Shown piece by piece: positions 1-5,597 of a DNA stretch of 8,235 nt. This DNA is from an uncultured Coriobacteriia bacterium (GTDB taxonomy: Bacteria > Actinomycetota > Coriobacteriia > Coriobacteriales > QAMH01). The stretch lies in contig CABSKV010000063.1 of the NCBI GenBank assembly GCA_902478425.1, positions 1 to 8,235 of the forward strand, written 5' to 3'. The notes beneath the pieces were generated by a model. That model ran no database searches, was not told where the DNA came from, and saw only the letters and a program-made list of their open reading frames with translations. The stretch's first letter is position 1; each line of letters opens with the position of its first letter. A program made the position numbers and the translations under genes.

Positions 1-461
1 AACAGCGGGAAGTTCCACGGCATGATCTGGCCGGCAACGCCGATGGGCATCTTGTAGAGGAAGATGTTCTCGTTGGGACGATCAGACGGGATGATCTGGC
101 CCTTGAGATGACGTGCCTGCGCGGCCATGTACTGCACGTAGGCGGGCAGCCAGCCGGCCTCGTCCATGGCCTGCGAGAGCGGCTTGCCCATTTCCTCGGA
201 GGTGGTGCGAGCAAGGAGCTCCTGGTTTTCCTGCAGCAGCCCGACGAGCTCCATCAGGTAATTGGCGCGCTCGATGGCGGGAACCTTCTCCCACGACTTC
301 TGCGCCTCGTACGCGGCGTCGACGGCAGCCTCGACATCAGCCTCGGTCGCCATGGGGAAACGCGAGATGACCTCCTCGGTGGCGGGGTTGATGTTATCGC
401 GCATCTCGCGATCGCCGTTGTCGAGGAACTCGCCGTTGATGAAAAGCTGGACTTCTTTCAT
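1..461 (-). CDS. NAD(P)-dependent aldehyde dehydrogenase, AldA-like (3' part outside window)
   Basis: The first 153 codons of a cytosolic aldehyde dehydrogenase, which oxidises an aldehyde to the acid with NAD(P)+. The protein starts MKEVQLFINGEF and shows the family's N-terminal landmarks: NPATEEVI near residues 25-32, then SDRPNENIFLYK at 126-137, then PWNFP at 148-152, whose Asn (N150) is the conserved oxyanion/cofactor residue. The catalytic Cys and Glu lie beyond the edge. The spacing and wording around SDRP-ENI resemble E. coli lactaldehyde/glycolaldehyde dehydrogenase AldA as I remember it, so a short hydroxyaldehyde is a plausible substrate, but this is inferred from the N-terminus only. 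The ATG at 461 is fixed by a strong AAGGAGG ribosome site (positions 474-468) six bases upstream. A full-length family member is about 480 residues, so roughly two thirds is missing. It is transcribed divergently from the diguanylate cyclase. Confidence 0.92.
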   Translation of the reverse strand, partial: MKEVQLFINGEFLDNGDREMRDNINPATEEVISRFPMATEADVEAAVDAAYEAQKSWEKVPAIERANYLMELVGLLQENQELLARTTSEEMGKPLSQAMDEAGWLPAYVQYMAAQARHLKGQIIPSDRPNENIFLYKMPIGVAGQIMPWNFPL

Positions 462-489
462 TCAAAGCCTCCTTTTGACTTGAATGTGG

Positions 490-503
490 GGCGCATGTGC
501 GCC
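490..503. repeat. Short inverted repeat, possible operator in the dehydrogenase leader
   Basis: GGCGCA-TG-TGCGCC forms a 6-bp inverted repeat with a 2-bp centre. It lies between the predicted transcription start of the aldehyde dehydrogenase (about 546) and its start codon. The core GCGCATGTGC (491-500) recurs in inverted orientation at 607-616. A dimeric repressor site is possible. There is no T-run, so it is not an intrinsic terminator. Confidence 0.35.
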
Positions 504-552
504 TTTTGCATGCAGACGACCCGCAGGGGCGAATCGCTGCACCTTGTTCGTA

Positions 553-581
553 ATTATACTCGCCTCCGTATGAACAGGAAA
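553..581 (-). promoter_or_regulatory. Probable sigma-70-type promoter of the aldehyde dehydrogenase
   Basis: Read on the minus strand, positions 558-553 are a perfect TATAAT. The hexamer 17 bp upstream (581-576) reads TTTCCT, which matches TTGACA at only three positions. Transcription would begin near 546, leaving a leader of about 85 nt before the ATG at 461. The -10 box is unusually AT-rich for this GC-rich region. The weak -35 suggests that an activator or another recognition element helps. Confidence 0.55.
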
Positions 582-604
582 CGAAAAACGCGGACATGCA
601 CACG

Positions 605-618
605 AAGCACATGCGCTT
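605..618. repeat. Near-palindrome AAGCACATGCGCTT, second copy of the 490-503 core
   Basis: This 14-bp near-palindrome has matching AAGC/GCTT ends and a CATG centre, with one mismatched pair. Its inner decamer GCACATGCGC (607-616) is the exact reverse complement of positions 491-500. It lies upstream of the aldehyde dehydrogenase -35 position and also upstream of the diguanylate cyclase. A site for the same dimeric regulator is inferred and untested. Confidence 0.35.
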
Positions 619-647
619 GCCAACTTTTACGCGCCGCCATCCGACCA

Positions 648-676
648 TGCACTTCGTCATCCCAAAGTAGTACTAT
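648..676 (+). promoter_or_regulatory. Weak candidate promoter of the diguanylate cyclase
   Basis: TACTAT at 671-676 matches the -10 consensus at four of six positions. TGCACT at 648-653, 17 bp upstream, matches TTGACA at three. The implied start near 683 gives a leader of about 35 nt before the ATG at 718. This is the most AT-rich stretch just upstream of the gene, but the match is poor and an alternative sigma factor cannot be excluded. Confidence 0.3.
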
Positions 677-717
677 AGGTTGGTTGTGAGCGAACAGGTC
701 AAAAGCGGGAGGTCATC

Positions 718-2067
718 ATGACCGAGTTCCATCGCGTTACCGAGGGAAAGCTCGGCTCCCATGACGGGCACGTCATCGAGGACGAGGTATCCCAGGAATT
801 CCTCGATCGCATACCCGGCGGCCTGTTTCGCTACCGTGCCGATGACGAGGGCACCATCGACTACGTGAGCCGCGACGTCCTGGACATGTTTGGCTGCGAC
901 ACCTACGAGGAGTTCTGCGCCATAACGGGCAACACCTTCCCCGGCATGGTGCATCCCGACGATCGCCAGCGCGTAATCGACGAGATCACCGAGCAGATCA
1001 AGGCCGGCGACACCGACGCGGTCACCTACCGCCTCAATCGCCCGGACCTCGTCGAGCTATGGGTCGACGACCGCGGCCGGCACGTGGTCGACGAGGACGG
1101 CACCGCGTGGTTCTACGTCACCATCATCGACATCACCGACAAGGTTGAAAACCAACGTCAGCTCGAACGCGCCGAGGAGCGCATCGACATGCTGACGATG
1201 CTCTCGCGCGACGTCGTGTTCGACATCGACTGCCAGGGCCAGACCGGCGAGCTGTTCGGCGACTTCGAGGCCCGCTTCAACCGCCCTCCCCTCTCGAGCG
1301 ACCTCATCTTGCGCAAGCGCTGCGACAAGGACTGCAACATCGACCTCACGGTGCACGACTCGGGCTCGCTGCGCGAGGTGGTCGAGAAGGGCGACTTCAT
1401 CGACATCGAGACCTCGTTGCCCGACGCCGAGGGCACGCCCATCTGGTGCCGCTACCAGTCCTTCGTCATCTTCGACGACGAGACGGGGCTTCCCGTGCGC
1501 CACGTCGGGCGCCTGCTCGACACCCATGCGATGGTCATGCGCGAGGCAAGTCTGCGCAAGATGGCCGAGCTCGACGGATTGACGGGCGTCTTCAATCGCA
1601 ACGCGGCCCTCGCGCGCATCGAGCAGGAGCTCGTCGGCGAGGATTGCCGTGACGGCTGCTGTCTGTTCCTCATCGACGTCGATGACTTCAAGCAGGTAAA
1701 CGACGGCTTTGGCCACCCGGAGGGCGACCGCGTGCTCCAGGAGATCGCGCGCTTCCTCACCCGCAACATGCGAAAGGACGACATCATCGCCCGCCTCGGT
1801 GGTGACGAGTTCGCCATCTTCGCGGCCGGTCTGGGAAGCGAGCCGGCCCTAAGCCGCGTGCTCGACAAGCTCTCGGCGGGTTTATACGCCGAGCATGCCC
1901 GCCCCGCCGACATGCCCGCAGATCTGCATCCCTCCATCACCATCGGGGCTGCCGCGACGACGCGCTTCCCCGTCACCTTCGACGAGCTCTACCAGGTTGC
2001 CGACGAGGCGCTCTACGTCGCCAAGCGGGCAGGAAAATCACGCGCCACGCTGCGTCATCTCGACTGA
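718..2067 (+). CDS. Soluble PAS-PAS-GGDEF diguanylate cyclase
   Basis: A 449-residue cytosolic enzyme predicted to make cyclic di-GMP from two GTP in response to a small signal. No membrane segment or signal peptide is visible. Residues about 28-140 form a PAS domain ending in the typical IIDITDKVENQ tail. A helical linker (about 140-163) leads to a second, degenerate PAS-like unit (165-268) with three cysteines (C172, C202, C206). The catalytic domain spans about 283-446: DGLTGVFNRN at 286-295, metal-binding D320 in DVDDF, N328/D329 of the NDGFGH motif, and an intact GGDEF at 361-365. The inhibitory I-site RKDD is present at 352-355, five residues before GGDEF, so product inhibition is expected. 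No EAL or HD-GYP phosphodiesterase domain follows. GGGAGG at 707-712, five bases before the ATG, supports the start. The signal sensed is unknown. It converges on the histidine kinase gene. Confidence 0.95.
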   Translation: MTEFHRVTEGKLGSHDGHVIEDEVSQEFLDRIPGGLFRYRADDEGTIDYVSRDVLDMFGCDTYEEFCAITGNTFPGMVHPDDRQRVIDEITEQIKAGDTDAVTYRLNRPDLVELWVDDRGRHVVDEDGTAWFYVTIIDITDKVENQRQLERAEERIDMLTMLSRDVVFDIDCQGQTGELFGDFEARFNRPPLSSDLILRKRCDKDCNIDLTVHDSGSLREVVEKGDFIDIETSLPDAEGTPIWCRYQSFVIFDDETGLPVRHVGRLLDTHAMVMREASLRKMAELDGLTGVFNRNAALARIEQELVGEDCRDGCCLFLIDVDDFKQVNDGFGHPEGDRVLQEIARFLTRNMRKDDIIARLGGDEFAIFAAGLGSEPALSRVLDKLSAGLYAEHARPADMPADLHPSITIGAAATTRFPVTFDELYQVADEALYVAKRAGKSRATLRHLD

Positions 2068-2094
2068 GGCCGATACGTTTTGCACGCGCAGCTA

Positions 2095-3525
2095 CTAGCG
2101 ATTCGAAGGCTCTAGAGGCAAGCGCAGGATGAAGGTGCTTCCCACACCCAAGGCGCTCTCGACGTCTATGTCCCCTCCATGATAGAGGGCGGCGTGCTTC
2201 ACGATGGCAAGGCCCAACCCTGTACCGCCGGTCTCCTTCGAGCGGCTCTTCTCGGTGCGGTAGAAGCGTTCGAAGATTTTCTCGCAATCATCCGCAGAGA
2301 TGCCGATTCCCTCGTCGCGCACCCGCACGGCGAGCTGCGGGCCATCGGGCGTGTCAATGGACTCGACGCGCACGTCGACCACCCCACCGTCTTCCGAGTA
2401 GCGAATCGCGTTTTCGATGAGGTTCGATACCGCCTGTTCCAGGAGCGGTTCATTTCCGACCGCATGCAGGCACTCTCCGCCATGGCTGATCTCCACCTGG
2501 TGCTCGCGGGCAAGCGGGGCAAGGCGCTCGCAACTGCGCCGCACGAGCTCGAGCATGTCGACGGGCACTTTCTCGGCACTGCCGAATGACGACTCGTCCA
2601 GACGCGAGAGCGTGAGCACGTCGTTGATGAGGGCGCGCAGGCGTTGGGACTCGAGGTATATGCGGTTTCCGAAATCCCGAACGTCAGCCGGATCGACCAG
2701 GCCGCTGGCAATCATCTCGGCCGACCCCGATATCACCTGCAAGGGCGTCTTCATCTCGTGCGAGACGTTCGCCGAGAACTCGCGTCGCAGCCCCTCTGCC
2801 TCCTTGAGTTCCTCGTTTTGCCGCTTGAGCTGCTCTTGTTGCTCGTTGATGCGCAGCAAGAGGGGGCGCATCTCGTCGTAGGCCTCCCCCGATAGCGGGC
2901 TATTCACGTCAAGCCTGTCCAACGGGCGCATGATGCGCGCGGTCAGAAAGCGCGAGAGGACGATGACGAGCAGCACGGCAGCGACGAGCGTGATGCCCAC
3001 GGGAAGCGCCATCGAACGCAGGAAGGCCAGAAGCGACAAGCGCTCCTCGCTCACGCGCACGAAGTAGCCATCGGAAAGCCGCTCGGCAACATAGAGGATG
3101 TCCTGGTTCATCGTGTCGGAGTGACGCACGAGCACGCCTTCGCCCGAATGCTCGGCCGCGAGCATCTCGGGGCGCTCGTAGTGATTATCCAGCTCCCCGT
3201 CTCGCACGGCGGTATCGAAGACGACGCGACCTGCGAAGTCGATGAGCGTGAAGCGCTCGGGACCAGCGAACTGCTCCTCGAGGATGGCGATACGCTGATC
3301 GACGGGACGCGCGTCGAGCACCTGGGCGCACGAGCGTGCCTGCGCGACGAGCACCTCCTCGGAACGTTCCTCCTCGGAAAAGTACGCTACCGTCACCAGG
3401 GCAATGGCCGTTGCGAGAACGGCGAGCAAGGTGAAGACGAGCACGGTCGCGAATATGCTACGCGACAAACTGCGAGCATGATGTGCACTGGGCTGCGCCT
3501 GGCCGGAGGAAGGTGCCGCGTTCAT
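2095..3525 (-). CDS. Membrane sensor histidine kinase, PhoR-like partner of the adjacent regulator
   Basis: A 476-residue inner-membrane kinase that should autophosphorylate on His256 and pass the phosphate to the neighbouring regulator. TM1 lies at about 24-49 and TM2 at about 172-193, enclosing an extracytoplasmic sensor of about 120 residues. A HAMP-like and coiled-coil stretch (about 195-250, rich in Q, E and L) leads to the H-box SHEMKTPL at 255-262. The ATPase domain shows the N-box (SNLIENAIRYS, 367-377), G1 DEGIGI (404-409), F-box FERFYRTEKSRS (418-429) and G2 GGTGLGLA (433-440). All key residues are intact. There is no cytoplasmic PAS domain, so it is simpler than many Gram-positive PhoR proteins. 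The start overlaps the regulator's stop as ATGA, indicating translational coupling; a weak GAGG lies just upstream. The PhoR role is inferred from the Pho-like box and the phosphate transporter at the head of the cluster, not from the kinase sequence alone. Confidence 0.94.
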   Translation of the reverse strand: MNAAPSSGQAQPSAHHARSLSRSIFATVLVFTLLAVLATAIALVTVAYFSEEERSEEVLVAQARSCAQVLDARPVDQRIAILEEQFAGPERFTLIDFAGRVVFDTAVRDGELDNHYERPEMLAAEHSGEGVLVRHSDTMNQDILYVAERLSDGYFVRVSEERLSLLAFLRSMALPVGITLVAAVLLVIVLSRFLTARIMRPLDRLDVNSPLSGEAYDEMRPLLLRINEQQEQLKRQNEELKEAEGLRREFSANVSHEMKTPLQVISGSAEMIASGLVDPADVRDFGNRIYLESQRLRALINDVLTLSRLDESSFGSAEKVPVDMLELVRRSCERLAPLAREHQVEISHGGECLHAVGNEPLLEQAVSNLIENAIRYSEDGGVVDVRVESIDTPDGPQLAVRVRDEGIGISADDCEKIFERFYRTEKSRSKETGGTGLGLAIVKHAALYHGGDIDVESALGVGSTFILRLPLEPSNR

Positions 3526-4247
3526 GCGAGTGCCTCGAAGCGCATGCGATAGCCGACGCCGCGAACGGTCTCGAGCAGGGCGCTCAGTCCCGGCTGTGCC
3601 TGGTCGAGCTTCTGGCGCAACGTCTGCATGTGCACGTCCACCGTGCGCGTCGTGCCAACGAACTGCGAACCCCAGACGCGCTCGAAGAGCTGGGCACGTG
3701 ACAGGACGTGACCCGGGTTTTCCATCAGGGCCTTCAGAAGCTCGAACTCCTTGAGGGTGAGGCCGACGGGGACGCCTTTCACCTCGACGCGGTGCGCATG
3801 CGGATCGAGCACGATCGGGCCACAGCTCAGGGCATCGTCCTTGCGCGGAGCCCGCGTTCGATGCGCGCGGCGCAAGAGGGCGTTTGAGCGGGAGATGAGC
3901 TCCATCATCGAGAAGGGCTTGGCGAGGTAGTCGTCAGCCCCGGCATCCAGCCCGCTGATGGTGTCGAATTCGGTGCCCTTGGCGGTGAGCATGATGACGG
4001 GCACGTCCTGCAGTCGCGTATCATCGCGAAGCTGCGCGAGTATGCCCAACCCGTCGGTTCCCGGCAACATGATGTCGAGGAGCACGAGGTCGGGGACCTG
4101 CGCCTCGCATGCCGCAAAGAACGCATCGGCGTCGGGAAAGCCCCGTCCCTCGAACCCAGCCTGGCGTAACGCATACAAGGTGAGGTCGCGGATATTCTCG
4201 TCATCCTCGACATAGAACACGAGCGGGGAAATCTCACGCGCCGTCAT
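3522..4247 (-). CDS. OmpR/PhoB-family response regulator
   Basis: A 241-residue DNA-binding response regulator, the usual length for the OmpR/PhoB family. The receiver domain (about 8-122) has the acidic pocket E14/D15/D16, phosphoacceptor D58 in LLDIMLPGTDG, T88 in MLTAK and K110 in LAKPF. The C-terminal winged helix (about 143-239) carries LTLKEFELLKAL, VLSRAQLFERVW, the recognition-helix region TRTVDVHMQTLRQKL and the closing ETVRGVGYRM. AAGGGAG at 4259-4253, five bases before the ATG at 4247, fixes the start. It lies 50 bp behind the phosphate transporter and overlaps the kinase by 4 bp, so the three genes are probably one transcript. The Pho-type 11-bp repeats upstream of the transporter are a natural target, which would make the operon autoregulated. 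Assignment as PhoB/PhoP is an inference from context; OmpR-family sequence alone does not prove it. Confidence 0.95.
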   Translation of the reverse strand: MTAREISPLVFYVEDDENIRDLTLYALRQAGFEGRGFPDADAFFAACEAQVPDLVLLDIMLPGTDGLGILAQLRDDTRLQDVPVIMLTAKGTEFDTISGLDAGADDYLAKPFSMMELISRSNALLRRAHRTRAPRKDDALSCGPIVLDPHAHRVEVKGVPVGLTLKEFELLKALMENPGHVLSRAQLFERVWGSQFVGTTRTVDVHMQTLRQKLDQAQPGLSALLETVRGVGYRMRFEALA

Positions 4248-4297
4248 GCAAGCTCCCTTCGCCTCCCCGGATCTAGGCCCATTCTACCCCACCATGC

Positions 4298-5338
4298 TCA
4301 AGCAGCGAGCGCGTCCTCAGGAGCAAGGGAGCCAGGCGAGGTGCCGAGATTGCGCGGTCTGCTCGGGCGCTCGGGAAGCACGAGCATGACGAGCTTGACC
4401 ATGAGCGGCACGAGCGGCAGCCAGATGAGCGTCATGATGACGTTGAAGCAGGTGTGCGCGTTGGCGATCTGCCGTGCGATGACCTCGACGCCCTCGCCTG
4501 CCGGCGGGATAGCCGCAACGAGGCTCGCGAAAGGACCGGTCAACCCCACGAAGAGCAGGCAGCCCGAGAGATTGAAGATGCAGTGCGCCAGGGCCACGCG
4601 CTTGGCATCGCGCGACTGTCCGATGCTGGCGAGCAGCGCCGTCACGGTCGTGCCGAGGTTGTCGCCGAGCAAGATGGGGATGGCTCCTTCGAGGCCGATG
4701 ATGCTCGTCCCGTCGACGCCGGGCTGTGCGGCGAAGTTCTGCAGCACGGCGATGGTGGCACTCGAGCTCTGCACGACGAGCGTCATCACGGTGCCCACGA
4801 TGACACCGAGCACGGGAACACCCGCCACCTGCGCGATCATTTCGGTGAAGACCGGGTTTTCGGCCAGGGGCTTCATGACCGAACCCATCGTCTCGATACC
4901 GACGAAGAGCATGCCGAAGCCGAAGATGGCACGTCCCGACAACTTGATGCGCCCGGACTTGGCAAGCGTCATGACGAGAAAGCCGACGGCGACGAACAGC
5001 AAGATGTAGTCGGAGAGCTTGAACGCGATGATCTGCGCCGTGATGGTCGTGCCGATATTGGCGCCCATGACGATGGGAATGGCCTGCGGCAGACGCATGA
5101 GGCCAGCGCTCACGAAGCCGATGACCATGACCGTCGTGGCGCTCGAGCTCTGCAGCACGGCCGTCGCGAAAGCGCCGGCCAATACCCCCACGATCGGGTT
5201 TCTCGTCACGGCAGCCAGGATGGAGCGCATGCGCTCCCCTGCCGCCTCCTGCAAGCTCGTGCTCATCATGTTCATGCCGTATAGGAAGATGGCAAGTCCT
5301 CCTGCCAGCCCCAGCACGATCGTCATGATCTCGTTCAC
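4298..5338 (-). CDS. Na+/phosphate cotransporter (PNaS family), without PhoU domain
   Basis: A polytopic inner-membrane protein of the Na/Pi-cotransporter II-related family, expected to bring in inorganic phosphate with sodium. Counting from the GTG at 5338 (346 residues), the two inverted family repeats are clear: QSSSATT at 63-69 with GANIGTT at 92-98, and QSSSATI at 190-196 with GDNLGTT at 225-231. The first membrane helix begins almost at once (IVLGLAGGLAIFLYGMN), as in relatives. Many bacterial members are about 550 residues and end in a cytoplasmic PhoU-like domain. This one stops after the membrane core with a short polar tail. The frame stays open up to a GTG at 5395, but that codon has no ribosome site and abuts the Pho-like repeats. 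The GTG at 5338 has GGGGAAGGA ten bases upstream; ATG at 5326 is a third option. It is first in a cluster with the regulator and kinase. Confidence 0.9.
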   Translation of the reverse strand: MNEIMTIVLGLAGGLAIFLYGMNMMSTSLQEAAGERMRSILAAVTRNPIVGVLAGAFATAVLQSSSATTVMVIGFVSAGLMRLPQAIPIVMGANIGTTITAQIIAFKLSDYILLFVAVGFLVMTLAKSGRIKLSGRAIFGFGMLFVGIETMGSVMKPLAENPVFTEMIAQVAGVPVLGVIVGTVMTLVVQSSSATIAVLQNFAAQPGVDGTSIIGLEGAIPILLGDNLGTTVTALLASIGQSRDAKRVALAHCIFNLSGCLLFVGLTGPFASLVAAIPPAGEGVEVIARQIANAHTCFNVIMTLIWLPLVPLMVKLVMLVLPERPSRPRNLGTSPGSLAPEDALAA

Positions 5339-5348
5339 GTCGTCATCG

Positions 5349-5357
5349 TCCTTCCCC
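5349..5357 (-). promoter_or_regulatory. Ribosome binding site that decides the transporter start
   Basis: On the minus strand 5357-5349 reads GGGGAAGGA, ten bases before GTG 5338 and 22 before ATG 5326. The longer frame from GTG 5395 has only CTTACAGCGCCCGTAC before it, with no purine-rich site. This favours the 346-residue protein. The spacing of ten is at the long end of normal, so the choice is probable rather than certain. Confidence 0.5.
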
Positions 5358-5394
5358 GATTCCGTTTCATACGAGAAGAAGTCTACGAAGCCCA

Positions 5395-5434
5395 CGTACG
5401 GGCGCTGTAAGGGAAAGGTAAAGTCTCTGTAAAG
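5395..5434 (-). promoter_or_regulatory. Pho-box-like 11-bp direct repeats upstream of the phosphate transporter
   Basis: On the minus strand three 7-bp units are spaced exactly 11 bp apart: CTTTACA (5434-5428), CTTTACC (5423-5417) and CCTTACA (5412-5406). A degenerate fourth, CCGTACG (5401-5395), keeps the register. Known Pho boxes of PhoB and PhoP regulators also consist of about 6-7-bp units every 11 bp (one helical turn per monomer). The site lies just upstream of the phosphate transporter and two genes from a PhoB-type regulator. Possible -10 boxes downstream are TAGACT (5385-5380), nine bases after the fourth unit, or TATGAA (5371-5366). Both leave room for the start at 5338. Binding by the adjacent regulator is inferred. 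Confidence 0.72.
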
Positions 5435-5487
5435 TCATTGCTCCTCCATGACGGTGGACATGAACGGCGCCGGCAACGGGTATGCCC

Positions 5488-5521
5488 CTTGGGTGAAAAG
5501 GGCGTTCGCTTGCGTGAAAAG
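5488..5521 (+). repeat. Two 13-bp direct repeats (CTTGSGTGAAAAG) at 21-bp spacing, likely activator site
   Basis: CTTGGGTGAAAAG at 5488-5500 and CTTGCGTGAAAAG at 5509-5521 match at 12 of 13 positions and are offset by 21 bp, two helical turns. The second copy ends three bases before the candidate -35 of the hybrid kinase gene. Relative to a start near 5560 the copies are centred at about -66 and -45, positions typical of an activator touching RNA polymerase. The binding protein is unknown. Confidence 0.55.
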
Positions 5522-5524
5522 CTC

Positions 5525-5553
5525 TCGACCGCAGCCGCCGGATGAAGGATAAT
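5525..5553 (+). promoter_or_regulatory. Probable promoter of the hybrid kinase
   Basis: TCGACC (5525-5530; four of six matches to TTGACA) and GATAAT (5548-5553; five of six to TATAAT) are separated by the optimal 17 bp. Transcription would start near 5560, about 38 nt before the ATG at 5598. The tandem repeats immediately upstream strengthen the call. Confidence 0.55.
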
Positions 5554-5597
5554 GACCTGAATGGCACTCCACCATCTGAAAGGCTGGGTCACAGCTT

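Noticed and set aside
668..675. 8-bp palindrome TAGTACTA upstream of the diguanylate cyclase
   Set aside because: It is short, has no second copy nearby, and overlaps the candidate -10 region, where AT-rich symmetry can arise by chance.
1057..1716. A 219-codon minus-strand open frame inside the diguanylate cyclase
   Set aside because: It is a codon-bias shadow of the cyclase reading frame, with no recognisable motif and a Val/Asp/Ala-rich composition.
4281..4286. TAGAAT on the minus strand in the 50-bp gap between transporter and regulator, a possible internal promoter
   Set aside because: The hexamer at the right distance upstream (CTCGCT) matches the -35 consensus at only two positions, and there is no extended -10. 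It cannot be excluded but is not supported.
5335..5346. Tiny frame ATG ACG ACG TGA overlapping the transporter start
   Set aside because: The purine-rich site ends only two bases before this ATG, too close for efficient initiation. A three-codon frame of this kind is expected by chance.
5486..5502. CCCTT/AAGGG potential hairpin with a 7-base loop
   Set aside because: The arms are only 5 bp and overlap the first 13-bp direct repeat, which explains the sequence better. There is no T-run, so it is not a terminator.
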